Of a stretch of 64,000 nt of DNA, positions 53,533-64,000 are shown piece after piece (within the stretch, counting starts at the first letter, position 1; each line of letters begins with the position of its first letter). The notes under the pieces were generated by a model. That model was not told the DNA's origin and ran no database searches. It saw nothing but the letters and a program-made list of their open reading frames with translations. The translations under genes were made by a program, and so were the position numbers. The stretch is from positions 19,892,077-19,956,076 of the forward strand of contig CM043946.1 in assembly GCA_014529385.2 (NCBI GenBank), read 5' to 3'. The stretch comes from Adiantum capillus-veneris. Its lineage: Eukaryota; Streptophyta; Polypodiopsida; Polypodiales; Pteridaceae.

Positions 53533-56106
53533 CTAGTAAGATTGCAGATCCAAGTCCACTTGAGATCCTGCCTCAAATTCCACTATGGGAGGATTCCTGA
53601 TGTCCTTTTCCCAAATTGTCTGATTAGCTTGGCAACTTAGCTCGTTTGCAAAGTTTGCCTCTCTCACTTGTTTCCAAAATTCATTGTAATCCTCATCTTT
53701 TCCGTAAGACCTCTGTATGACTGGATGAAAACTCTCTATCTCCTGATCGGTTGTGTTCAATACTATGCGGTCATCCTTGTGTGTACCTTCAGACTTTTGT
53801 GCACTGTGAGTCTTTTCAGCTACCCGTGAAATGATAGTCTCTTGCTGAATTGGGTTTTCCGTTCCACAATTCATTGTTTCTCTTGGTGGTTCTAATAAGG
53901 CTTGTGCAGTCTCGATCATTCTCTGGCACATTTCAAGTCTCTGCTTTTCCAATTCTGCGTTTGGGTATGACATCCACCTCTGTTCTTGTGTTTGGTTGTT
54001 CTTTAACCTAGCTTCATAAGCTCTCATCAGTGCGTCCAAAGGTTCGTGTACTTTGTCAACTAGCAATGATCCCCCTGAGCTTAAGCTCGTTGTTTCTTTG
54101 ACACTCTTTTGTTTCATTCTTTCCAGACTCATCTCTCGTTTCCCGTTTTGACTCTCAAGTTTTTCTAATCTATCTTTAGTTCGCTTTAGTTCCTCAGCTA
54201 GAATAGCGTCTTCACATTCTTTTCTCAACTTCATGCGTGCTTTTCTAACTTTCCATGTGTTTCTCTGACTCCGCGGTCCTTGACTAACCACTTCAGTCGC
54301 TAACTTTCCATTCTCAGGTTCTCTAGTGGTTTTCTTAGCTTGAGCTCTAGTAACAACTTGCGTTGGTATCAGAGTTTCATTTTCAGACCCACTGCTGGTA
54401 GGAATAGTTTCTAGCATATTCAATGTCGTCTTTTGCACTTTGTTTGGATTCTTTGAACAATCCTCAATGAAGTGAGTAACCCCACACTCAGTGCAATAAG
54501 CGTTAATTCTAATGATTTCCGTATGTGGACAAATATTCATCAGATGGTCACCTCCACACTTGTAACAGGGTCCTAGTGCTGGTCTTGGTCCCAATTGATT
54601 CGTCCTTTGTGGATAGGATGGTCTTTGTCTTGTTAACCCTCCATGAGCTATGAACATCAATGTTCTTGCGTCCAAATTGTATCTATCTTCATCAGAAGCA
54701 CTTGTAACTGTTGGTGTTCCAACATTCCCCATCATGCCCCATGGTTCTGGTTGTTTGGGTTCTTCTGGTGGGTAATACACAGTTGGAGACATGTGTGCAC
54801 CAGATTCTTCATAATAGGCTTGAACAGGTACTAAGGCTTGTTCTTCCTGATTCTCTAAGGTTGGTGCATATCTAATGCCCACTGGTCTTGCTCCTGGTAA
54901 AGGTGGTTGTTGTCCCAATACCGGTTGCGGTCTTTCTATCCCCATAGGTCCTGGTACATTTCCCGTTGGGTATCGAGGTACTGGATGTACCTGAGGTGGT
55001 GCTAATTGAGCAGGAGGTGCATACTGACGCTCCCTTACATACCCTTTGTTGTAATAGCACTCCTCTGTTGGATGGTTTGTCCATTTTTGTTCAATAGCAC
55101 ACCATTTTAGTGGTTTTGGCAATGGTTTTTGATATGGTGCCATCCTTTTTAGAGCATCTACTATCATTTGCTCTACATTTGGCATGGTTGTTGTTTGAAC
55201 ATTCTTTTTAGTGGTAGTATCGCTCGCTATGGAGGAAGAGCTACTGGATTCAAAATTTGTATCCGCTGACACCTCTCCATAAACCGTACAGTTATCCACT
55301 AAGTACAATGCCTCTCTCGTTACTTGCTCGAAACTTGTACAAGCTTTCAAGTGCAAGTCCTTCTTGAGAGTGTCGTTTCTCAATCCTTCAATAAAGAGAA
55401 CAGATAGTCTGTCATCTTGTGGTCGTTCACGTACTGGACATCTCTCAATGTATTGTTTGAAGTAAAGTGAAGCTTCCTTCACTTTTTCGTGTTCTCTCTG
55501 TTTAAAAGCATATATTTGTGAGACCGTATTGTGCTTAATCCCTCGTTTTGAGAATTCCTCAGCAAACTCTCTTAGCAAATGGTCAATGTCATAGAATCCC
55601 CCTCTGTTCAGTGGTTGAAACCATGTCAATGCCGTACCTTCTAGAGTAAGACCAAATCCCTCGTATTGTGTATGGAAATTTGTTATCTGCTCAGCTCTTA
55701 AGACTTGCTTAAAGAGTGACACATGTGCATACGGATCTCCTGAACCATCATACTTCTTTGGCATACACTTGGCTACTTGAGATGGTCTCATACGTCTATG
55801 GTCTGCTACCAATCTCATTGCTCATGTGTCCCGGCTAAAGCTTTCTCTAGCATCATGGACTTCATGGGTTACCCTTGTCGGTTCCCCTACCCTGAGTCTA
55901 CTACTAGGAGGTAAATGTGATGGTTCCGCTTCGAACCTTTGACCTGGAGTGGTATATGTGGGGATTGGAACTGCACTACCTCGATTTGTATCCATTGACT
56001 CTCTGGAATGTAATGATCCCATTGGTCCGGGCTTCGAGTACTGAGGTTGACTGAAAGAGTCAGCAGCCTGAGTTCTTTGTCCTCTTGTCGTCATTGGGTT
56101 TTGCAC
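53533..56106 (-). pseudogene. element A gag
   Basis: The 761-codon frame from 55818 has the capsid domain: FGLTLEGTALTWFQPLNRGG, EEFSKRGIKHNTVSQIYAF, RPQDDRLSVLFIEGLRND. A proline-rich middle follows, then two nucleocapsid-like knuckles of unusual spacing, CYKCGGDHLMNIC and CTECGVTHFIEDC (CX2CX3HX4C). A Lys/Glu helix-rich end precedes the stop at 53533. 56106-55822 is the same frame upstream, cut by TGA at 55822 where CGA is likely. The frame also runs through the stop at 53533 into PR, so gag and PR are one frame separated by TAG. Confidence 0.88.
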
Positions 56107-56151
56107 TCCATTTGTTGGTGCTGGTCTTTGTGAGCTAGAAGTAACATAATA

Positions 56152-56958
56152 CTAATGTAGTGGTCCCCTAAAGTATGTATATCCTTCTAATTCTTTCTTG
56201 CCCATTGTTGAGTATTGCCTCCCATACTTGTCGTAAGCGGAAATTCTCACTTCCGATCCCTCTGTGTAGGTAAAGACATAAAGTCTTTTTTGGTCTGTCA
56301 ACTCTCCGGTGTAGGGTTCTTCACATCTATAATAGAGATCTTGCTCCCCATTATTATATTTGTATAGCCCCACATAGATGTTATCAGTGTTGATCCTTGT
56401 AGTTTCATTCTCTCTTCTTAACCTCGCATCAGGGAAGTTCATTATTGGTGCTTTCTCCTCGAGTTCTTCATCTACTTTGGCTTTGGTGTCCATCAATCCC
56501 CACTTGTCCACAATGTTAGGGTTTAGGACTACCAAGTACATGGTACCCTCGTCATCTAGATATCTATCTCCGCTATAGCTCACAGGCACTAAGTCCTTGA
56601 AGTCACTAGGTCTATCTTCTATCTTTACACAATAGCGGTCCATTCCATCTTTGTAGATCTTGGCACCTTGCTCATTGTCGTACCGATATTTTATGAACAA
56701 TAGCTTCATTGTGGCGGAAGGGTTTGATGATCCTGCTGCCATATTTTCTCTGTTGTTCAGGTTCAAGTGTTCCAAGTGCTCGGTGAAAATCTCGTAAGAT
56801 CTCTCCGAAGAAGTATCAGAAACACTTCCTTCAAAGATCGGCTCTAATGGTTGCACCCAACTTTGGTTCACACTTCCCTCGGTTGATATGACACTTGCTT
56901 GTTCCCCTTGTTTTGGTTGGTTATTCTGGAGATTCCTGCCCGATCTCAAATTCATCAA
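56152..56958 (-). pseudogene. element A ORF1, N-terminal extension of gag
   Basis: 268 codons; no known family. Starts MMNLRSGRNLQNNQPKQGEQ; middle MKLLFIKYRYDNEQGAKIY and YLDDEGTMYLVVLNPNIVDK; end LYYRCEEPYTGELTDQKRLY and YTYFRGPLH, then TAG (56152-56154). It is in the same frame as gag. In the relative at 63150 the codon after GPLH is CAA (Gln) and reading continues with YYVT, as it would here past the stop. ORF1 and gag are therefore originally one protein. The conserved beta-rich C-terminal part suggests a folded domain ahead of capsid. Confidence 0.75.
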
Positions 56959-57123
56959 TTCCCCTAAAGGACTTTAACTTTTCCGTCTCGGCAATTTGTT
57001 TTCCCAAGTTTTTGTGGTCAGAATTGATCCAAACTGATTGATACTTGGTCAATTGTTTAATCTTGTCAGTTGGACAACTTCTATTTCATCAAGTGAGAAT
57101 TTTGTTGCAGTTATGCTGAAAAA

Positions 57124-57841
57124 GACATTATACGCGTATGATGTCTTTTTTCACAGATTTGGACTATTTTGATTATGCTCACTTTCAATAGCCCCCTTAT
57201 GCTCTGTCCACTCACAAAATTCAGTTTGAACTCTGTTTGAGCAAGTTATGGCTAATTTAGGCTTTTCTTGGCAATTTTCCGCTTTTGACTTGTTTTGGGT
57301 CAATTATGATCCAAATGGGATGAAACTTGAAATATAACCTCTAGACAGCTATTACAATGGATCTGTGTTGGCAAAGTATCAAAATATGTCCAAAATTAGG
57401 TAAAAGACATCATACGCGTATGATGTCTTTTTCATCAATTTTGGATCAAGACTTGATATTTATGCTTTCTACAGTGTTTGTAACAATTTTGTCAGGTCAG
57501 ATATCAAAAATAAGCAGTGGATGTGCTAAAAGACATTATACGCGTATGATGTCTTTTGTCCCAGATTTTGACTATTCTTGGTTTTAAGCCTTCTCCAATG
57601 TTTATAATTGAGTTTCAAGTGTTTTTGTCAGGTTTGAATGTAAAAACAAGATCTGAATCCAAAATTTCCTATTCTTTGCGTTTCTTGGACTCCGACTTGT
57701 CTTTTTGGGTTTCTTTGAGTGTTAATGCTCTTGTTTTAAGTTGAAATTAGGGTATAACCCCCCTTTTAAACACTCTGGTAAAGTCAAAATTTCTATTTTG
57801 GTCTCTGTTTGGTCATTTAGACATCATACGCGTATGATGTC
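57124..57841. repeat. palindrome array 2 of element A (four copies)
   Basis: Four copies of the same 22-bp palindrome at 57124, 57406, 57532 and 57820; those at 57124 and 57532 have one C-to-T change in the left arm. Spacings are 282, 126 and 288 bases, close to those of array 1. They lie in the untranslated leader between PBS and ORF1. The remaining leader (56960-58360) holds no believable ORF. Confidence 0.95.
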
Positions 57842-58361
57842 TAAAGTTACAGATTTCCAGTTTTTTGGCACAGAATCCTTCCTAAAGCTTTCTCAAGTGC
57901 TCAGCAGCTCCCAGATACACAGAAAATTTCTCTGGCTTTTGTTTATTGCAAGTTTCACTACTAACTCGACGGTTTAGTGATCTAACATGCAATCAACCAT
58001 ATCAAGCAAATACTCCAATGATTACTAGCTCTAGATCAGGATCAAATGAAGTCCTACCTAAGCTATTCCTAATCATAAAATGGGTTTGGTAATTGTGATT
58101 TTAAAGAGATCCACTGCCACTCACGGACTAGCAAATTCTTCTTCTATCAACAACTACTCAACACCAACAAAACAACAAACAAATCTAAGCTAAACTAAAA
58201 ATACTGTCAACACGGAAGACCCAAGAATACCCCACTTCCTAGTATCTCTCGAGATCTTCGGAGTCCACCACTCCTAGATCTTTTCTAACTAAAGTATACA
58301 AAGTAGTTTATACGACTCACCTCGTAGGATTAGTCTAAGGTCACCTACTTAGGGCTCTCAT

Positions 58362-58378
58362 CCCCGGCAACGGCGCCA
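58362..58378 (-). other. element A primer-binding site for tRNA-Asp
   Basis: In element sense TGGCGCCGTTGCCGGGG, two bases after the 5' LTR. It is complementary to the 3' end of plant tRNA-Asp (…CCCCGGCAACGGCGCCA) over all 17 bases, as I remember that tRNA. Confidence 0.85.
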
Positions 58379-58380
58379 AA

Positions 58381-59004
58381 TGTTAAGGCGGTTACGCCGC
58401 TAGCGGAAGCTAAATAGCGAGAACTCAACCAACAACAGAATTTGTCAGACGAGGACGGAGCTTGACCCGCAGGCGCATGGAAACAACTAGGTGGGTGTCA
58501 AATCACCTACTCGACCTTCTAATGACAATCACTACTAAGGAAATCAAATCTAAGTTCTAAAACACGCAAGTGACTGAAATCCGTACTACGAACGAATGCT
58601 ATACGAAACAGGATCTAGAATCATTGAATCGATCTCAAACTCAAGGGGAAGTCTATTCACTAGGTAAGAACAACACCCTAAAGACTTGAACTGCAAAATC
58701 AACCTATAACCACTCCGTGCGGTAAACGCGTATGAAGACAGGCCGAAAAATACAAGTGATCGAAACTTGACCCCGATGGTACTAATGTGTAGCTCTACTC
58801 GTTGTGGTTCTATAGATACGCTGCATGCTCCATTCCGACACACGAGTTGGAAGAAAACTCACACCGAAGCTCGTAGGAACTTACCACACATAGAAGTCGA
58901 TAGCGTGCACTCTTGGTATCTCTACGTAGCTCTCGCCGTTGCTAACACAATGGCGGTGTCGCTTCTCCAATGGCGGCTCCGTAGCTCGCGTAGCAAGTAG
59001 ATAA

Positions 59005-59094
<90 letters not shown>

Positions 59095-59383
59095 GACACA
59101 GTCACGGCGCTCCAAAAAACTCACTTTGATTAATAATCTGAATTCTTTAGGTTACAAAAACTTTGGCTTATATACCTCAGCCTAGGAGGTGAGAACATTT
59201 CTAACTAATTACATCAACAAGTGAAATTACTTCGGAATTACAAGCTGGAAACTCAATTGAGTCCCGTTACTTAATGAATGGCTCAAATCAAAATTAATGT
59301 CGGAAAGACATTTATTACAATCAATGGTTACAAAATGATGAGTGTGAGCAAAAATGTGGGTGTGATCCTCTGCTGGCTCAACA
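58381..59383 (-). repeat. element A 5' LTR
   Basis: 1,003 bases, partner of 40216-41196. Its (CT)n tract is 85 bases (59007-59091) against 65 in the other LTR. Ends TGTTAAGGC and GCTCAACA, then GTAGG at 59384. I see no gene in it. Confidence 0.95.
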
Positions 59384-61558
59384 GTAGGCATCAACCCACA
59401 TACATCCAAATGCACTAGAGCTCAATTCTCAAGCTTATTCAGTCCTAGAAAACTACTATGACCTCATCTATCATGTTTTCCATGAATGTAGTGTTCACAA
59501 AGCAAAAATTTAAAAACTTGAAGATTAACAGATAATTCAAACAAACCTACGTTTAATTTATTTTGGATCAAAGGCCATTTGAATGCTTGATTACATCTAC
59601 AAAATGATCTTGAACCATAGATACAGTCATTGGATAAACAGTCCCACACTTATCTTCTTTATCTAAGACCAATGCTCCTTTTGGATTTTAAACAAGCCAT
59701 TGTTAAATCATGTGTAAAAACCACAATCATATAACTGCCCAACAAAAAATACACCATGAGATTTAGCATATCTCATATTGGAGAACCGTTTGGAAAGCCT
59801 CAAATTGTATCTTACCTACATCTACTTTGTCACTAACAAAATCATTACCCAAGTTTATGCCCCAAGGGATCAAACATGGAAAACTTAACATACTATGTAA
59901 GTGCAAAGAGGGGGTCTTTTCAAAATGCTAGATAAGCGTATAGATTAGGGGTAGGCCCAATAAGTTCCCCTTCAAAACGTATAAGTCTCACTAAAAGGGG
60001 GAGAGGAAAAGGGGAAGGATAAGAGATTGAGATGTATTGGAAGGAGAGTAACGTACGTTCTTTTTATGAATTCTATCCATAATATATAGCTTTACTGATA
60101 TATATGTGGATAGAGAGTTTACATCATATACAAATATTCCTAGCACCCAAATGATGTCAACTGAAATTTTGTCTTTGATATTACAAGTGATAGAACCTTT
60201 TCACTCAAATCACCTCAAGTTTATACTTTGTCACATGCGACCATTGAAGATTACCTAATGAGTTTTATGGATTTTTGATCTTTCACTTAAATCACCTCAA
60301 GTTTATACATTGTCACATGCTACCATTGAGGATTACCTACTGAGTGTTTATGTATTTATGATCTTTCTTATGATGTTAGGGTTTTTTGAAGCTTGTAAAT
60401 AAGGAGAATTCCATCAAGGCATATTGACATAAACTAAGGCTAGAAAATCAAGAAGAGACTTTTTCTACACAAAACATTTAGCCATTGTGTGTTTTCAAAA
60501 CACTATACAGAACCTTATATGTAAAGCAAGGTATAATATTTTTTTCCACCACAAATCTTATAATCATAAGATGGCCGGGGGGGGGGGGGTCATAATTAAT
60601 GTATAGTAGTCATAAACAAGGGGTCTTCTAAGAGTTTCCGCTTGTAGGTGGCATGTTCTTTCCTATAGGGAGTGGATCCCTAGGGGTGTATGCATCTATG
60701 TTTGTCATCATCATATGTAGAGAACCACTTTATTGGGAGCAACAAGAAAGGATGCACCAAAATCCAATAATCTTTGGTAAAGGAGATGTCTTTGCTCATT
60801 CAGAAGCATGCAACTAACAAAGAGGTAAACAAGATATCCCCATCACATCACTACTTGTGAGATCAATAACCTCTTCAATCTTTGCTTCTCCCTTGTCCTC
60901 TTTCTTGCCATCATCCTCTTCTACTTTTGATAATATTCTAATGTGATCTTATTTTGTGCCATGAAACACTCAAAGTCTCTCTTGTCTCTAGACCTATTGT
61001 GCGTTTCACAAGACTTGCTTCTCTTGCACAAGTTTTACTCCCCTTGTTAGTTCATAGTGCTGAATTCTACTTGCCTTGATCCAATGACTTCCATATATTC
61101 TCTTCAATAAATATTTTTCTAGTCACTATCAAATTTCAAGAGTACCATGATGACCATAATCACTTATAGTCACAAATGTGTCCCATGATGTTGGTAGGCA
61201 GCAAACATGTTCCATAATGCTAGTAGTGAAGCATAGCAAGCTTACATCCTTGACTTCTTTGTTTGAATTCAACTCTTGAGCCTACAATAATTGGATAATG
61301 TATCAGTCAAATGCTATAATAGAAAAAATTCATAAATTATCAAAGAGATACTCTATGGAAAAAAAGGGACAAAATCTTAGTAGGGTACTCACATTATTCC
61401 GACATATAACTCAACTAAAACAGCCATAAACATGAAAGTGAAAAAATTTATAAAACATTGGGCATAAATTGAATCTAACTTTCTTAGTACACTATCCCCT
61501 TAGAATGGCAAAGGATAAAAGAAACATATGCCAAATCTATACATGACCTATGATGCCA
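59384..61558 (-). pseudogene. old copia element: gag knuckle remnant, GAG-pre-integrase and PBS
   Basis: Minus strand. 61558-61541 reads TGGCATCATAGGTCATG, a decayed form of the initiator-Met PBS (TGGTATCAGAG...). About 61040-60950 reads THNRSRDKRDFECFMAQNK, where plant copia gag has a basic stretch and a CX2C knuckle (now lost). 60640-60900 is a decayed protease region. 59649-59464 reads LNVGLFELSVNLQVFKFLLC and EHYIHGKHDR, the GAG-pre-integrase module. 59410-59384 reads ALVHLDVCGLMPT, which continues across element A at 40215. Confidence 0.7.
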
Positions 61559-62340
61559 TTGCATAGGGGGGCTGAACAAATCTAATCCATCTCAAACTGG
61601 GTAGCTGATCCCAAGTGCTTAGCTTTGAAAAACCTCACCAATGATCCACACAAAGAATAGCACACACACACATAGACCCAAGTCATACATATTTACACAC
61701 TAGGCTACCTACACCAATCATCCACACAAAGAATATAACACATATGCGTTTTCACACACACATATACATACATCCAAGTCGTACATATGTACACACTAGG
61801 ATACCTACAAATATTAATATCGCAACCAAAAACATATAGAGGTTGTCACCACACATCATATAGAATGGGAGATATAAGGAAACCAATAGTGCTACTCAAC
61901 AAGAGCAAATGTGTGCACCAATAGTACTTCAAATTTGTCAAGCTCCCACCTCAATCACAACCTCCCTTAATTAATTACACGTGAGAGTAATCAACAATCA
62001 AGAAATGGCATAGTAGTAAAAAATCATTATACTTGAATTACCATACCTGATATACATGTAAATATGAAACGAGACATTAAAATATTTTTATAGAGTACTT
62101 TCAACTCTCAAAGAGTAGGAGAAATCCCAAGTTCCTTTGGAACCTTTGTTCAACCCACTTGAGGACCTTAAATGCACACAATATGCTCTACTAAGTGCCA
62201 TTTTTCTTTTGAGCATAATGTTCTTTTGTGTCCAAGTAGTCTAGTTAAAAATAGCAACACGCACATTATCTAAACACATGGTCCTCCCAAGCATCTGGAT
62301 GGGCTGGGACACTAGCTTGAGAGTACACTTTTTTGTTGGT
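61559..62340. other. possible copia 5' LTR and flanking sequence
   Basis: If the PBS at 61541-61558 is right, the copia 5' LTR begins at 61560 (plus-strand start TGCATAGGG). I could not find its other end. A region with short repeated phrases such as CACACACATA (61660-61780) lies here. I see no gene. Confidence 0.3.
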
Positions 62341-62346
62341 CTGGGG

Positions 62347-62636
62347 ACAAACCCTATATTGATTGATACTTTGATGATGAGAGTATAATGTATCTAGTCG
62401 TGCAAAACTCCTATATTGAGGACAAATGAGGATTGCCAGGTACAAAAGGACAAAGTTGAGATATAGTCTTGGGGTAATCCACCTAAGTTAGACAAACCCT
62501 ATATTGATTGATGCTTTGATGATGAGAGTATAATGTATCTAGTCGTGCAAAACTCCTATATTGAGGACAAATGAGGATTGCCAGGTACAAAAGGACAAAG
62601 TTGAGATAGAGTCTTGGGGTAAGCCACCTAAGTTAG
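62347..62636 (+). repeat. 145-bp tandem duplication in an ORF1 relative
   Basis: Two near-identical 145-base units, 62347-62491 and 62492-62636. Each encodes YFDDESIMYLVVQNSYIEDK-like sequence (second copy slightly altered), matching YLDDEGTMYLVVLNPNIVDK of ORF1 in element A. The period is not a multiple of three. Confidence 0.9.
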
Positions 62637-63327
62637 ACATTTCAAATGCAAAACTAAGGTGAGTGAAAAATCCAACTCGAGTCAACACAGATAAAACTCA
62701 TGTGGAGTTATACAAGCTCGTGATGATCACTATGAATAAACTATGTATATCACATGCATTCAAGGACTATTTATTAAACTCCTTATCTATGATTTTTTTA
62801 CAAATAAAATACACCATTTTCCTATTCAATATGCAAAGTTTTTTTAAAATTCCATTTTACGGTATCCTTTTGTTTGTAAAAATGTGAGAAAAAAAGAAAT
62901 TTAATAACCCTTATTTTAGCACTCATGTGATATTCACAAAATGACCCCCTCGAGTAAACAAGTAAAAAAATGGAGAGAAAATGCTCTATTATAAGTGTGA
63001 TGAACCCTACATTGAAGAGTTGTCAGAGACAAAATACTTGTATATCTTTACATACATTGAAGGCAGAGATACCCATGTAATCATGCTTGATAGATATGGG
63101 CAAAGATACTCTGCAGTAGACCAAAAGGATCTAGAGAGATATACATACTTTGAAGGTCCACTCCATCAATATTATGTCACTCCAAGAACATTTAGACCTA
63201 TTATCATAGAGACCATACCAAAAATGGAAAGAGTGGATCCTGATGGAATGAGAGTTGAAGAATCAATCAGTCCACTGCAATTTTTAGTACCAACATCAAT
63301 GGGATCCTTGAGTCAAGGGTTCCAATG
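62637..63327 (+). pseudogene. decayed ORF1 of an element A relative
   Basis: 62660-62720 reads NPTRVNTDKTHVELYK, like ETTRINTDNIYVGLYK of element A. An insertion of about 240 bases (62730-62970) follows, with no recognisable content. Then 62981-63327 reads LYYKCDEPYIEELSETKYLY, IFTYIEG, YGQRYSAVDQKDLERYTYFE and GPLHQYYVTPRTFRPI, aligned with the end of ORF1. It passes without a stop into the gag-linker region. Plus strand, opposite to element A. Confidence 0.85.
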
Positions 63328-63414
63328 ACCGTACATAGGGATAGTGAATCTCCAAGCACAATCTATATGACAAGGGTCCCAAAAACTTGGACCAAGACTA
63401 GAGGTGTGCGACAT

Positions 63415-64000
63415 GATGAGGGGGCCACAAAATGAACTCTCCTAGTGGGGGCTATGAGGCTGAAGCTATGCTTGTAAGAGACCTTAGAGTTTTTGGAATG
63501 GTTTTTAGAACAAAATGGATACGACCATCTCAAGTAGAAAAGTGTGTTGCTAAGAAGTACAATGGATTAGGGGATCCATATGCGCATGTTTGTCTCTTTA
63601 AACAAAGTTTTAAGAGTGGAACAAGTGGCAAATTTTTATAGTGCTTTGGTTTGACATTGGAAGGAACAACCTTGACGTGGTTCCAACCATTGAATAGAAA
63701 AAAATTTCCCAACATAGAGCAACTTCTATGAGGAATTGTTTATGGGAGGAATCAAGCACAACACATTGTTCCAAATCTACGTAGGCATGAAGGAAGATTT
63801 GCTTTGCGTCAAGCAATACATAGATAGGTGTCTTCTTAGAGAACTACCGCAAGATGAGAGGTTATCTGTTCTCTTTATATAGGGCTTGAGAAATAAAACC
63901 TGCACTTGTGTCTGAGGAGGCTTTTTACAGTATCTGACACATCTCACAAAGAGATGGTCCCAAGACTAAAATGTCAATCCGAGGGAGCAAGTGACTCGAC
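63415..64000 (+). pseudogene. decayed gag of the element A relative (runs off the window)
   Basis: 63510-63600 reads IRPSQVEKCVAKKYNGLGDP and YAHVCLFKQ, matching MRPSQVAKCMPKKYDGSGDP of element A gag. After frameshifts, 63640-63900 reads CFGLTLEGTTLTWFQPLNRK and fragments of the rest of the capsid. Stops are frequent. The element continues beyond 64000. Confidence 0.85.

Larger units (their letters stand above)
40216..59383 (-). mobile_element. element A: giant Ty3/gypsy retrotransposon, 19.2 kb
   Basis: LTRs of 981 and 1,003 bp with ends TGTT...AACA, 5-bp TSD GTAGG, tRNA-Asp PBS and a PPT. Minus-strand order: leader with four palindromes, ORF1-gag, PR, RT, RNase H, two H2C2 modules, integrase core, second retropepsin, KQ-W repeats, spacer with five palindromes, ORF3, PPT. 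The tRNA-Asp primer and an ORF after pol are reminiscent of Athila; the upstream ORF and size of Ogre-like Tat elements. I saw no aRNH domain. It is a lineage I cannot name. A handful of stops and frameshifts make this copy inactive, and LTR similarity says insertion was recent. Confidence 0.93.

Noticed and set aside
58362-58378. tRNA-Asp gene
   Set aside because: Only the last 17 bases of the tRNA are present, directly beside an LTR; this is a primer-binding site.
58881-59124. ORFs with long RE repeats (also 40694-40918 and 8485-8712)
   Set aside because: They cross (CT)n microsatellites inside LTRs or pseudogenes; no coding evidence outside the repeat.
60573-60588. Poly-G run as a functional element
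   Set aside because: An isolated homopolymer in decayed copia sequence with no context; not informative.

Overview
The window is nuclear DNA of a land plant. It consists almost entirely of nested and decayed LTR retrotransposons, and I found no host gene I would defend. The plant assignment rests on four things: Ty3/gypsy pol genes with a second, aRNH-type RNase H (typical of the plant Tat lineage); a chromovirus integrase tail with a chromodomain; a 17-base primer-binding site matching the 3' end of plant tRNA-Asp; and plant-style TATA boxes in the LTRs. I cannot name the species. The unusual retroelement lineages make me lean, weakly, to a large-genome non-model plant such as a fern, lycophyte or gymnosperm.

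Layout, left to right. 1-1751: the 3' tail, polypurine tract (PPT) and one LTR of a Tat-like element, followed directly by a PBS-like site. 1872-3824: an internally deleted chromovirus (gag joined to integrase tail plus chromodomain, then a 3' LTR), + strand. 4020-6382: a decayed + strand gypsy RT-thumb/RNase H/integrase fragment, with an LTR probably starting at 6383. 7000-9350: a decayed minus-strand transposase-like gene with LDN...ENKN and HTH...IDAMF blocks, with an unrecognised ORF at 9597-10127 upstream of it. 10265-39049: an old minus-strand gypsy ('host gypsy') split by two younger elements, T1 (12574-24903, 4-bp TSD CTAG) and T2 (25181-35201, 5-bp TSD CAAAG). The host gypsy's own 5' LTR is at 38667-39049, where it abuts an old minus-strand copia element. 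That copia (39055-40215, continuing at 59384-61558) is split inside its integrase by a 19.2-kb giant element A (40216-59383, TSD GTAGG). 62340-64000: a decayed + strand relative of element A.

T1 and T2 are Tat-like gypsy elements (PR-RT-RH-aRH-IN, minus strand) that carry extra small ORFs between PBS and gag. Two ORF families, called A and B here, are shared by T1 and T2 but differ in order and copy number (T1: A-A-B-B-gag; T2: C-D-B-A-gag). A third family, C, is shared by T2 and the host gypsy.

Element A is the most unusual object. ORF1, gag, PR and RT lie in one reading frame broken by four stop codons. Its integrase has two tandem H2C2 zinc-binding domains. A second retropepsin-like domain with an intact DSG motif follows the integrase, while the protease at the normal place reads DSE. 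The pol tail carries K-Q-[IV]-W repeats. A large coiled-coil ORF3 sits in the env position. A perfect 22-bp palindrome family occurs nine times in two arrays, one ahead of ORF1/gag and one ahead of ORF3. All four best-preserved gypsy 3' ends (left edge, T1, T2, A) also have a stem-loop abutting the PPT. In the three Tat-like elements the stem differs while the loop stays similar.
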